A DNA stretch of 64,000 nt from Mesorhabditis belari (Eukaryota > Nematoda > Chromadorea > Rhabditida > Rhabditidae): the NCBI GenBank assembly GCA_958450365.1, contig CAUEEP010000860.1, positions 186,001-250,000 of the forward strand, given 5' to 3'. The notes below the pieces were generated by a model. That model saw only the letters and a program-made list of their open reading frames with translations. It was not told the origin of the DNA and did no database searches. The position numbers were made by a program, and so were the translations under genes. This document shows, piece after piece, positions 50,346 to 61,345 of the stretch; position 1 is the stretch's first letter; every line of letters starts with the position of its first letter.

Positions 50346-51746
50346 TATCTATAGACTCACTTGAACTCATGTGTTCTGATCTAGTTCTAATCATGTTAAT
50401 CTTATTTTGGAATTCTTTTCATCCTCAATTTCTAACGGAGCTAAGCCTTGACTTTTAGAAATTGAACGTAATATCTCATTTTGTGATACATTGTACTTTA
50501 TATTTGGAATACACAAAAAATGCCCTCGATCAAACCCGGATCGCAAAGGATAAGGAGAAATGGAGAAATGGGAGAGAAATCGTTGTCAATTTTTTTTGCT
50601 CAGAGATCCCGGTCAATCAAATTTTGAGTGGGCGTGGGTGGGGCTGCAAAACGGATAACGGTAAGCAAAAAGGGTAAAAAGCTTCAAGACTTTATATGCA
50701 AAAAAGTCAGTCTGAAAAAGCTGAGAGTTTGGAGAATGATAACGGACTCATGAAAAAAGTGAAACACCAAAGCATAGACTTTTGTTGATAGCTAAAATGA
50801 TGTTTGCGCGATTACGGTATGAGAAAAGGGTTTTTGAAAAGAGAATGGAGATTAATGCTGCGAAAGGGGTTTACAGTGGTGTCTTCCTCTTTCCCTCTAT
50901 AAGCAAGAAAAGGGATTTCTTGTCATTGACATGGCTCATTCCCTCTATGAAGAAAATCCTAACCATTCATCCATCTTGAATCATTCTTTCAAAGTTATTG
51001 CAATAGAAAGTCATTGATAGATCTGTGCTTTGTCATTATTACTATTGTAACAATGATCTGGGTATGCCATTAAAGTAGTAGAGACGAATCTATGTAGAGA
51101 CGGACAAAATTAAAGGGAAATATTACGATAATTCTTCAAGTTATCCATTTTTAACTGAGTATTTAATAGAAACACAATTTTTCTTGCAGTATTGCAAAAT
51201 TATTAGACTGACAAGAAAGAAAGCGCCGTTTTTTACTTGTGAAAGATAATCATGACTGCAAAGTATCATTCAAAAGCTCTGAATCTTCTTTACAATATAG
51301 AAAAGGATTGCCTACACATCCAGAAAGACAGAGAAATAAAGTTATTCGCAAAAATACATGTTCACAATAAGAAAAGGGTCAAAGTCGACATGGCCGCTTT
51401 TATAAAAGCTTTCTGAAGCAGGAAATTGTTGATAAAACATTTTGCAATATTCGCTCAAATGTTTAACAATGGAGTACAATGATCAAAAATGATATAATGA
51501 TCAAAAAATTGATTTCTTTTGAAGCTCTAAGCTCTTGCAATTGCAATGCACCTTGAAATCCTTGAGAAATATCGAAAAAAAAGGGAAAGGAAATGATTTT
51601 GCTCACTTTTTTGTGTGTATCATCGATATGCACAAGTAAATCTATGGATTGCAATTTTCTTTCCTTTTCCTTTTCTTTCTCATTCAAAAGTCAAAATTTG
51701 GCGAAAAGAAAAAAGGAAAAAAAGGAAAGAAAATTTCAATCCATAT
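50346..51746. other. non-coding stretch between foldback elements
   Basis: I see no gene. Purine-rich and AT-rich sequence; near 51640-51720 are inverted copies of GGAAAGAAAATTGCAATC-like sequence that also flank the right side of element F (52253-52290). Confidence 0.45.
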
Positions 51747-52250
51747 GTCGTAGCCGATTATGAATGAAATTTTTTGGCAAATCTTTCTAGTAGAGCAACC
51801 ATTTAATGTATGAGGACAATATTATATCATCTTGTAGCGAATTGAATTCTGCGTCGATTGGTACCAAATTTGTGAGTTTAGGTTAAAAATTGCCGGCGCT
51901 ACAACGTTTCATTCAAAATCGGCGGGACCCCCGTAGCCGATTATGAATGAGTGGGTCTAGGACCATCAAGTATTTAGTATCATTCAACGCAGAATCATTG
52001 ATAATTATGTTAAATTTTTTAAATTAGAAAGATTGGATAAAAAGAAGAAAAAATTAGAGCAAAAAAACTGTTTGTTCAAGAGAAAACTTTGAAGCCCCAT
52101 AATTTGTGTTCTTTTTATCCAATCTTTCTAATTTTAAAAATTTAACATAATTATTAATGATTCTGCGTTGAATGTTACCAAATACTTGATGGTTGGACGC
52201 GTCCGGACCCGCTCATTCATAATCGGCTGAAATTCATAATCGGCTACGAC
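51747..52250. mobile_element. foldback element F, related to E
   Basis: The ends are GTCGTAGCCGATTATGAATG and the complement CATAATCGGCTACGAC, with a second inner copy of the end motif (GTAGCCGATTATGAATGAG at about 51932). Inner arms, AGTATTTAGTATCATTCAACG and its complement near 52170, also pair. There is no coding sequence. The terminal GTCGTAGCCG matches element E, so the two are one superfamily with different interiors. Confidence 0.85.
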
Positions 52251-52463
52251 ACATAGATTGCAATTTTCTTTCCTTTTCTTTCCTCTCATCTTTTTGTGAA
52301 ATTTTTATGTATTTTCTCAATTAATTTCTCAATTCAAAATCGATACCTTTATTACTCGTATTTACCCAAATTTTTTTTAATGTTTTAAGATACGAAATAT
52401 TTACAAAAACATTTGACACGTAATTTTTTTTTTTGCAAATATTAAAGAAGGCATTAAAGATCT

Positions 52464-55152
52464 TCAAGCAGCGACCACATTTTCAACGTATCCATTTTCC
52501 TGTCCAAATTTGCGCAAATGAGCTAATGTTTTGATGTGATAGGGAAGATCGGTGAGGATTGGAATCTAAAAAATGTATTCGAGATTAAATTTGATGGAAT
52601 CACATCAAAAAATAGCATATCTTGGCTAATTTCACTCCAATCTTTTTGTCTTTGATTTCAATCGATAGAAAATGAAATTCTGCGTCAATTGATGTCAGAA
52701 TCAAAGTGAAATTAGCCAAGATATGCTATTTTTTGATGTGATAGGGAAGATCGGTGAGGATTGGAATCTAAAAAAACTATTCGAGATTAAATTTGATGGA
52801 AAAGATTTTCATTTTTCATTTTTCAAGTTTAGTTAGGGTTATCACAAGTAGATTGTACGATTGTGAATCGATATTTTTAGAAAAATACCATATTTTGGCC
52901 AATTTCACTTTGATTTTGATATCAATTGACGCAGAATTTCATTTTCTATCGATTGAAATCAAAGACAAAAAGATTGGAGTGAAATTAGCCAAGATATGCT
53001 ATTTTTTCGTTGGACACCTATTGACGTTCACACCGAAAATTCTAGTTGTTTTAGTTGTAGCTTTACAAATCTTCACCTTCAGTGTCTCGAGCATCCAATG
53101 CATTTCATTCACATCATTCACCGTCCACGCAACCACTTCCAATCCCTTGGCTCGTTGCCGCAGCACGTAACCACTGAAAAAGTTGTTGCTTTGGGGAGCT
53201 TGTCCTTAAAAGTTAGGCTTATTTAGTCGTAGAACATTTCAACTTCTAATAAATATCGTTTTTGATAGCCCGCTTTCTCCAAAGGGGATTTTTATGTGAA
53301 ATTTTTTAGCTTACAAAGGCTTTAGTTTGCGTAAAAACTCTAAAACTTACACTGAAATCTCGTGGTTGTTTGTGAGAAGCAGTTCGACTCCGAGAAATGA
53401 TGGGAGAAATGTCTTGATTGACAATTGATAGATATAATCGAGAAGAAGTGCCGTGTAATGTTTAGGGAACGAATCGAAACGACGATTCAACATTTCCTCG
53501 TCTTTATACGAGAAGAATTTGTTTCTCCAGGTTAATCCTGAAAATGATTTTTAGTCTAATAGTAAGTGAACGGAAGTCTTAAAGTACGCGACTAAACGCG
53601 ATTACGGATACTCTAAGAGTACAGTAGGAGCTTTAAAGGAGCTTTAAAGGAGCTTTAAAGGAGCTTTAAAGGAGCTTTAAAGGAGCTTTAACAGCCTTGC
53701 AGCTTTAACAGCTTTAACAGCCTCAGCCATGCAAACAGCTTTTAATTCTACAACTTACCAGTAAGAATTCGGGAGTCAGCTCGTTTCACTCGATAGACAA
53801 CCCACGGGAAAAAGGAGCAAACAATCGAGTTCTGATAGAGATCATATTTGGAGAACAGCTCGACGATGATTTGGGTGAGCTGAAATGTGGGAATTAAACC
53901 GGGAATATCAAGGGATTGGGAAATTGAACTGGGAATGGACTTGATTATCTCAAAATCTCAAAATCTCAAAATGAATCAAATACTCACCTCCGGATCGTAA
54001 TCTTTCACATCAAACAACATCTTCATTTTGTTCTTCGCCGACCACGAAACGAGTGATTCGAGCGATGGAAGACCCTCGGCTTTGATTGGAGACGAGCCGG
54101 GGCTGAAATCAAAATTTAATCTAAATTCTGAAATTTCTAAAGTAAATATAACTTTATCTATTTAAATTATTCAAACAGAATCTATTTTTTCGCAAAAACC
54201 TACCCGCTTCTTTTGAAATGCGCAGCGATATTGCAATCCTTCAACTCGCTGAGATTTCTCTCTCGAATTGGACCCTTCATGTTCGTGGTTCTAAAGATTT
54301 TGATTTATAAATATATTTCTAAGTTTTGAAACTCTTAAATCTTTAATTCTTTACTCAAATTTTTGAACCAACTCACCGATCAAGGTCATCATCGTGTAAA
54401 ATGACCGCATATCCGTCTTTTGTCATCGCCACGTCGAATTCGATCAGATCGACTCCATCTTCTTTGGCCTGCAAGTGGGATTTGTGGAAGATGATGGTTT
54501 AAGTATTATATTATAGTATTATATTATAGTATTATATTAATTGTTTGACTTGATCTAAAACGGAACCTGTTCAAAGCTTGCCATGCTGTTTTCAGGGAAA
54601 ATTGTCGGCGATCCTCGATGGCCGCCAACGCGAAAATCCATGAAAAAGGCGTCGGCCTGGAATTTCAATTAACTACCGTAAATACTGTAATAGTACCCCA
54701 CCCCCCTCGTACAGTCGGGTAGTCGCAAAAGTTTTTTAGTATTTCATTTTTTGCAAAGCACCCGTACTTTCAAAAAATGCGTCTTTGATATCAAAAAATA
54801 GCCCTGAATTTCAGCTATTTTTTGATACCTAAGCGCGCATTGTAGCATAAACCAGTGTCGAGAAAAACACGTCCAAAGCTAGACTACGCAACGCTCCGCA
54901 CCGTCATTATGGGGGTGGGGTACTATTACAGTATTTACGGTATGTTTCGAATTTGAATTTTAAATTTTCCTAAAATTTTATATAAACACTTACCGTTTCC
55001 TGTTTTGTCTTTTCCCTCTTCAAACTTTGATAGATGATAAGTGAAAGGAGAGGGAAAGAGGAAATCCATCCATGACCCATCATTCCCAATACAATTGACA
55101 AGACAATCGTCACACCCATTCCACCACGATTCGGCAAATTTGAGAGACCCAT
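52464..55152 (-). CDS. glycerophosphodiester phosphodiesterase, GDE1-like
   Basis: Hydrolyses glycerophosphodiesters (GDE1 acts on glycerophosphoinositol and N-acyl forms) at membranes. Exon 1 (54994-55152) begins MGLSNLPNRGGMGVTIVLSI with a membrane segment and a second hydrophobic stretch (SSFPLLSLIIYQSLKR). The GDPD domain then follows: FMDFRVGGHRGSPTIFPENS (catalytic HRG), DLIEFDVAMTKDGYAVILHD (metal-binding E and D), DDDLDRTTNMKG, EGLPSLESLVSWSAKNKMKM, LFDVKDYDPE, CSFFPWVVYRVKRADSRILT, GLEVVAWTVNDVNEMHWMLE and the final exon LPYHIKTLAHLRKFGQENGY, ending at 52464. Catalytic residues are intact. A second, shorter copy of the terminal exon with its own acceptor and stop lies upstream at 52726-52767. 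Intron 1 contains MITE family A copy 2. Confidence 0.93.
52531..52801. repeat. duplicated terminal-exon segment flanking a hairpin
   Basis: A segment of about 69 bp covering the 5' part of the last GDE1-like exon, its 3' splice site and adjacent intron occurs at 52531-52599 and again at 52733-52801. Between the copies is a hairpin with arms TCACATCAAAAAATAGCATA and complement. A third, inverted relative of the hairpin sequence is at about 52905-53008. The layout suggests an element insertion that duplicated the target. Confidence 0.85.
53618..53700. repeat. 10-bp tandem repeat in an intron
   Basis: Six to seven copies of AGGAGCTTTA are followed by AACAGCTTTA variants, in an intron of the GDE1-like gene. 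Confidence 0.95.
54674..54942 (-). mobile_element. MITE family A, copy 2
   Basis: The ends TACCGTAAATACTGTAATAG and complement, each followed by CCCCACCCCC, match the element at 11164-11561 in opposite orientation. Internal blocks (TTTTGATACCTAAGCGCGCA, AAGCTAGACTACGCAACGC) also match. This copy lacks the internal duplication, so it is closer to the ancestral form. It lies within the first intron of the GDE1-like gene. Confidence 0.92.
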
Positions 55153-55336
55153 TGTTCTTTTTGTGGTCCTCTTTCTTGGGCAATCACCCTAGAAAAATTG
55201 TGTACAAGTAGCAGAAAAAAAAACATAAATTTTAGAAGAGAACATGGTTGTTAAAAGTTATCAAGTAAAAGTTATCAACTCTTGATATCAAATAGAAGTA
55301 CAGTATGTCGAAATAAAAGTATCTTGTCTTCTGAGT

Positions 55337-55627
55337 ACCGTATTTTTTTCGAATAGAAGACCGGGTAAAGAGTATCATCGCGTACTCCTGCGTAGCAGCC
55401 CTTTTTAAAATTTCTTTTCTGCATAAAAGCTTTCAATCAAGTGCTATAGAACTGGAAAATAGTTAGCTCAAAAATCTGTTAGCTCATGTGGTATTTTTGA
55501 GTCATTTTCCAGTTCTATAGCACTTGATTGAAAGCTTTTATGCAGAAAAGAAATTTTAAAAAGGGCTGCTACGCAGGAGTACGCGATGATACTCTTTACC
55601 CGGTCTTCTATTCGAAGAAATACGGTA
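55337..55627. mobile_element. foldback element G with a target duplication of about 16 bp
   Basis: The arms begin ACCGTATTT and GAATAGAAGACCGGGTAAAG and are mirrored at the right (CTTTACCCGGTCTTCTATTC). A spacer around GTTAGCTCAAAAATCTG separates them. ATCTTGTCTTCTGAGT is present directly on both sides (55321-55336 and 55627-55642). A duplication this long is unusual for a DNA transposon. Confidence 0.88.
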
Positions 55628-56335
55628 TCTTGTCTTCTGAGTAATTTTGTCCCAGAATACAATAAAGAAACTGATAATGAGATTTCAATTTTTAAATTTA
55701 AAGATATTTAACGAGTTCATTAAAGAAAAACAAATCTATCAGATTTTCATTTATCAGGTTTTGCAAAATCACAGAAATTGAGCGCTCGCTGTTTATTCGG
55801 GGATAAGAAAAACGATAAAATTGCATAAAAGCGAATCTCTAGAACTGGTGCACTTTTAGAGTACAATATATATAAAAATATTTCATTGTGTTGATGTTGA
55901 AGGGAAGCAATTGGACTCGATGCGGGAAAGGGGAAGGGGACGAGGAAAAAGGGAGCGCCTGTCAATGACATGAACCACAAATGACAAGGAAATATTTGTT
56001 GTCTTTCTTGGCTCTTTCATCAATCACTGGATGTGAGCATCCTTGAAATTTGAGTATAAGAAATTAATTTTCTAATAAATTTACATGGAGACCGATTTTA
56101 AAATGAATTTTTATTCCAATGTGTTTCAGATTCTCATGCTTTTATCCTCAAATTTTGATCCCATAACTTTTTCAAGATGATGTTTAAAACGATTTGTTAT
56201 TAATATAAGGATTCGGATTTAATAGACGACTGCTTTGAGCTTAAGCTTTAAGGATTCAAAAGAAAACTGATTTTCAAGAAAGTTCGAGAGTGCATTATTC
56301 TAAAATTCTTAAATAAATGAATCACTCGGCTAAAG

Positions 56336-56545
56336 ATCTTAAAATCAATGTACATCACTGTCAATGTCAATAATCAATGTACATCAATGTACATCAATGT
56401 AATTCACTGTCAATGTCAATAATCAATGTACATCAATGTACATCAATGTAATTCACTGTCAATGTCAATAATCAATGTACATCAATGTACATCAATGTAA
56501 TTCACTGTCAATGTCAATAATCAATGTACATCAATGTACATCAAA
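56336..56545. repeat. tandem array, period about 52 bp
   Basis: Four copies of a unit built from AATCAATGTACATC, repeated ATCAATGT and TTCACTGTCAATGTC. The unit itself contains shorter repeats, so this is a higher-order array. Confidence 0.93.
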
Positions 56546-57570
56546 AAAGGATACAAATAAGCGTATAATGCAAATAAATATAAAGAAATGAAATGAAATG
56601 AAATGAAAAGAAGAGATTGGGACTCTTGATTGTCAATGACACCCTCTCCCCTTTATCACCACCGTTTCCCCTTCCTCCACGTGCTCTTTGACCTTCCCAT
56701 TTCTTTCATTTCTTCTCCCCGATTTATCCATTTCCATGTGATTGATGTCGTTGTGAATTGCATGATTTTTCAATGAAAAATCTTTCCAAAAAGCCCTGAA
56801 GGTTTCCGCGGGGTAAACAACGAAAAAGTTTCCCACTTCCAGAAATTTCCGATAAAAGTAAAAAGAGACCACCTGAAGCGTTCTGAGTCAACAAAAACAA
56901 AAAATTTCATCATTTTTGAAAAATTAAATATTTTTAGGTATACTTAAAAGGTAAAAGGTTTAGATTTTAAATGGTGACAGATTTAAGAGACGCAAAGTTT
57001 CGAGGAATGGATGCTGAGCATTTTAAAGAAAAGTCTCAAGTATAGAAATGGAAGTAGACTTTTGAAGGGGATAACTGAGAAATATTATCAAAAAAAGTCA
57101 AATTTTAAAGTATAACAGTAATATCGAAATTATGAAAGAAAACTCGCCGAAGAAATTGAGTGCTTTTGGGTGCAACGAGGAAAAAGACGGGTATTTTGTG
57201 TGGGAATTGATTTGGATGGACTCGGAAATAAAAGAGGAAAAGGAAAAGAAAACTGAGTAAAGAATGGGGAAATGAGGAGAGTAGGGGAAAGTAGAGTGGG
57301 AAAGAAAGAAAGGAAAGTGGGAAGAAAGGAAAGGAAAGAGGGGAAATGGCGAAGGGGATCCATGTGATCGGGAGAAGCGGGCCCACTCCCACAAATGAAA
57401 GAGCGAAGTTCACCAAAACTGACAACTGTTTCGAAAGAGTATAATCGGATCTAGAGATTTCAATATTTAAGTCCAACCAAGGATTACTAATGTTATATCC
57501 ACAAATGTTTTGCGGGACGTTTTGAGGGAAGATCTGGTGAATATTATATAATGGAAATTTAAAATTTAAC

Positions 57571-57690
57571 CCGAGGTCAGAGTCCAGAAGTGGTTCATTC
57601 CTTTTGCAGATTCCCTTTGCGTTTAGCGCTTCTTTATCAAACTCATTTCCCGTTAGAGTCGCTAGGTTATGGAACTTGCTCCCAAATTAT
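57571..57690 (+). mobile_element. LINE 3' tail fragment
   Basis: The plus frame reads SESRSGSFLLQIPFAFSASL then SFPVRVARLWNLLP, the typical last residues of CR1/Jockey-type ORF2 (F-VR---LWN-LP). It also aligns with SKSGSFVLEIPI of the LINE at 48544-49276. Only the C-terminus is left. A mariner-like end, TTAGGTTGCCCGGAAA, follows directly at about 57690. Confidence 0.7.
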
Positions 57691-58771
57691 TAGGTTGCCC
57701 GGAAATAAATGAGCGTTTTGTATTGTTTATTATTTGGGTATATTTTTCTCAATAAAGTATGCTCTGTGCCTTATAATACATGGACAATAAATATCTTGAT
57801 TTAGAAAGGATCGTCCTTTGCGTCCCTTGCCTTTGGGGTTATTTAGTGTTTTTTTCTGGCTCTTTGGGGTACGGGGATTTAATTTTAGAGGGGGGGAGGG
57901 GGAGGGAGAGGCCGGCGGGGCGTTCTTTTGAAATAAAGTGCGTAATGTTATATACCATTAGAAAGCTGAGTTCGTGCTCTCTTTAACCATACTTTACATA
58001 CAAGAAAATATATAAATATACATACGAGAAATTCAGTCACTTTCCATTTTCAAGAAACAAATAGAGCTAGCGCAGATCTAACGGCTCTCTCTCGTAATCC
58101 GATTATTTGCATCTGATTATTTGCATTTTCACTCTATCTTGTATCTTCGTACCTTTCTTTTATCTCTACATTTATGACCCGCTTTGCATTATCTGTTGTT
58201 GTTGCATTATGCATTATTATTATTGCATCTCTATGATTTATTGGGTTTCACTTTATCATCTGAATAAAGTATCATTATAAATCTCCTTCATCAAGCATCT
58301 TAGCATTAAACCGCGTTTTCTAAATATTTAAAATACTATTGTAGTCAAATTTTTACCATCTATTACTCAAATAACAAAGTTCAAAATGATAAAACTCTTT
58401 AGACAAATTTAGATTCTAGACAAATTTAGGTTCTAGAGAAATTTAGAAAAATTGTGTAATCAATTTTTTATTTGATATCGAATATCAGTTTAGCAGTTTA
58501 GTTACGTTTAGTTATGGCAGTTTAGTTACGTTTTATTTAGTTTTATTTTTCTCAAACAGCTGCCTTTTAGAAAGTGCATTAAAATAACTTTAAAATCCCT
58601 ATTACTTAAACTTTTTTTAGAATATTCATAATCATTTTTTTGAAAACCCCGTTTTTCTCCTGTGTCTTTTGATTTATGACGCTTTCCGAAAACAAAATGG
58701 TATTTATTTAGGATCAAATTCAATGCGTTGATTCAACTTTCACATTCAATCGTTACTTTTTGTTTCCGTTT

Positions 58772-59365
58772 TTAATCTGTAATCGACCATGAGGCATCCG
58801 GTCGTTTCCACGTTCGATAGTTGAAATGTCTAGAAAATTTATGGAGTATTTATGGAGTTCTTTAGAAAATTAGAACCATCAAACTTTTATTTTAAAATTG
58901 AGCTAACTAGGGAATGTTGTCAAGGCTTTTCGGGCTTTTCGCTGTAGGCTTTTCGAATGAGACCAAGCCTATCTGATAGAGTTTTTTTACGCTGATTGCG
59001 AATCCGGTTTTAACTTTTCCGGAAGAGCTCTGTGACGCGGGATATTTGGTGTACAAAGTTTGGTCCCAATTTTGGTAGGTTTATATGATTTGTAAGCCCT
59101 CACTTGTTCAGGGTGTAGAATCCGGATCGTTTGCCGAAGTTCGAATACGGTCGGAGAGCCGCTTGCAAATCCTGAATTGAGGTTATTTAAATATATCTAT
59201 CTACTTTTGTTTGTTTTGTTTTAACCTTACAAAAGTCTATTTTCTTCTGAAACGAACCTGTTCAGGGAAATCATATCGATACGACTGAATCGAACTAATC
59301 AACAAAATGATGACCAAGAAGAAAATGGACGTGAAAATTGATCGAGATGAGGTGATGAGACGCAT
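58772..59365 (-). CDS. candidate amidated neuropeptide precursor
   Basis: Three exons (59258-59365, 59104-59171, 58772-58829) join in phase to encode 77 residues. Exon 1 is preceded by an AG 2 nt before the ATG (AATCCAG, possible trans-splice site) and encodes a signal peptide: MRLITSSRSIF, hydrophobic FFLVIILLI, then SSIQS. The mature region starts YRYDFPEQ and continues in exon 2 as DLQAALRPYSNFGKR, so processing at GKR would release a peptide ending Asn-Phe-amide. Then SGFYTLNKHFNYRTW, a second dibasic KR, and PDASWSITD. Donors (GTTCGT, GTGAGG) and acceptors (TTCAG, TCTAG) are good. An upstream in-frame ATG at 59452 would add 29 residues with another hydrophobic stretch. I do not recognise the peptide family. 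Single precursor copy, no repeats. Confidence 0.6.
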
Positions 59366-59564
59366 TTCTGGATTGGGCAATTGAAAAGAATTAAATATTT
59401 TGAAAGCGCAAAGGAAGAGAAAGAGAGAAAGCCGAATAAACTTTGAATTCATTTTGAGTTTTATTTCAGCAATATCTACAGTTTTCAATCTATTTGAGCT
59501 CAATGCTTTTAAAATTACTATAGTCTCATTCCAGTAAGGCTTAGCAGAAAGCTATAGAAAGGTA

Positions 59565-59581
59565 GGGGGGGGGGGGGGGGG

Positions 59582-59620
<39 letters not shown>

Positions 59621-59646
59621 GGGGGAGGGAGGGGGGGGGGGGGGGG
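59565..59646 (+). repeat. 82-nt poly-G tract
   Basis: Almost pure G on the plus strand with A only at 59584, 59620, 59626 and 59630. It lies about 200 bp upstream of the peptide gene start (minus strand). Such tracts can form G-quadruplexes; length may be unreliable in the assembly. Confidence 0.95.
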
Positions 59647-61207
59647 CAGTCACTTAGACTGAATAACTTTCAAACTCTTTAAATTCTACTTTATCCTTTA
59701 ATTGAAGCATATTGTAACGAGACAGGGACGGATGTCATCTTAAGTTTTCAAGCTTTATGACATTATTTAGATCTTATTTTTATTGCTAAGCTCAAGGATT
59801 CAAATAATGATCACAAGTTTTATATGCAAAATAGGGGGTGACGTGAGATTTCTGAGCGAAAGGAAGGATTCTGAAGGATTCGAGAATTTGAACAAAAAAA
59901 ATGGAGAAGTTTTGGAGAAAGAGGGCACTTTTTGATGAATGGAAGATTGGAAAAAAGAAAGGAAAAGAAGGAGAAGACCAAAAATATCGAGAAGAATGAT
60001 TTATCGACAATGGGTGTGACCCGAGAATGGAAAATATATTCGTTTTGACTTTGAGAGAAACCCGGGAATGTTGGACGCTTTGACAATGCAGATGGATTGT
60101 CTCTGGGGAGCGTGGGTGGATAAGGGGACAACAATGGCTTCCGAATAGGCAAATGATATCTGGAGAATGGAAATATACAGTAAAAGACTGTAAGTCCGGA
60201 GCCTTTTTCCGGAACCATTACCCTTTGGAACGCTAGTCAAGACTGCTAACTACTTGACCAAAATCTTGTACGCATTGCACCTTAGTTCTATTTTATTTAG
60301 TTAATTTTATCTCCTCTATCCGATTGACATTAGCTTTTTTTGTGAATAAATTGTAATCTTGGGTCAAGTGGCGCATAGAATTCGTGTTTCTGGCTAATCG
60401 CTGAGCCAAAAATGACCAAAAATCACTTGTTCACCAATTCTAGATATGGACATTGATTTTGTAATTGAAATTGTCAAATCCTAGAATAAAAAATTACAAC
60501 GTCTCAAAGCTCGAAGCGGGAGAAATGGTCAAAAAACATTTTTGTGCGGCTCGCATTTCGTGAAATAATCCCTGAAGCGAGCTGAAGGTTAGTCAAGAAT
60601 GAGGATTTCGAATGAATAATCATTAAACCAAAAAAAATGTTTAACAACGAAGGAGAAATTTGATAAAAACACCTAAACTCGACAAAAACGATTCCAATAT
60701 TCGCGTGAGAGTCCGATAAAAGTTGATTATTTTCAAATGGATTATGTGACGAAATTCGCGTTACGTTGAATGGTTTCCAAAATGAAGATCGATCTAGATT
60801 TAAGATATAAGAGATTGTTTTAAAAGTACTCAACAAAGTTGAAGTGCAAAAATTTGTGGAGCAAATGAATATTTGGTGCGTGGGGAGGACTGATTTCCGC
60901 TCGATTTCCCCAACAAATAACTTTTTGGGTGAGAAAATATAGAGGGGGAAAGTTTGGAAAAAAAAGAACGTTGATGGATTGAGAAAGGAAAAATGGATTC
61001 TTTGGGAGTTAGCGTGGGTGAGGCTCACTAGGAATCGGAAGATCAAGCGAAATGAAAAAAAGGGCAGATTGTCGGGTAAAGAGAATTTTCTTCTTGTTTG
61101 TTAGAATTCGCCTGATAATTTGCACAATTTGTTGTCTCTAAAGAAGTTTCTTTAGTCTTACTAAATCAACTGAAGGTTCTTTACCTAACTCCAGTCCAGT
61201 TTTTGTT

Positions 61208-61345
61208 CTATTAAGTGCAGTTTTTGTAAAGACTTAAGCCAAAAGTTGTGATCCAAGCACACTTTACGATTATGATAGTCAAAGGATTGTTGCTTGTTTG
61301 GCTTGTTCAGAATGTGTTCCTTTCGTTTTCTAAAAGACCTTTAAG
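61208..61345 (+). repeat. dispersed direct repeat, copy 1 of 2
   Basis: From GTGCAGTTTTTGTAAAGAC through TCCTTTCGTTTTCTAAAAGACC the sequence recurs at about 63063-63182 with substitutions and small gaps. The copies are 1.86 kb apart and non-coding. Confidence 0.9.

Larger units (their letters stand above)
55645..58770. other. sparse non-coding stretch
   Basis: I find no supportable gene. It contains the array at 56336-56545, AAATG pentamers near 56586, a LINE tail at 57571-57690 and a G-rich tract near 57887-57920. Open frames on both strands at 57100-57480 are low-complexity Ser/Phe/Pro shadows of a GGAAAG-rich tract. Confidence 0.45.

Noticed and set aside
57098..57476. Overlapping minus-strand open frames of up to 123 residues
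   Set aside because: They are shadows of a GGAAAG-rich simple tract; all three frames are open, and the peptides are Ser/Phe/Pro runs.
59820..60240. Signal-peptide-like minus-strand frames
   Set aside because: The apparent start is not ATG in one frame, and no exon partner or cleavage motif is present.
60504..61046. 180-residue minus-strand open reading frame
   Set aside because: It is long, but the protein is Ser/Phe/Leu-rich with no motif, domain or splice context, and it lies opposite purine-rich low-complexity sequence.
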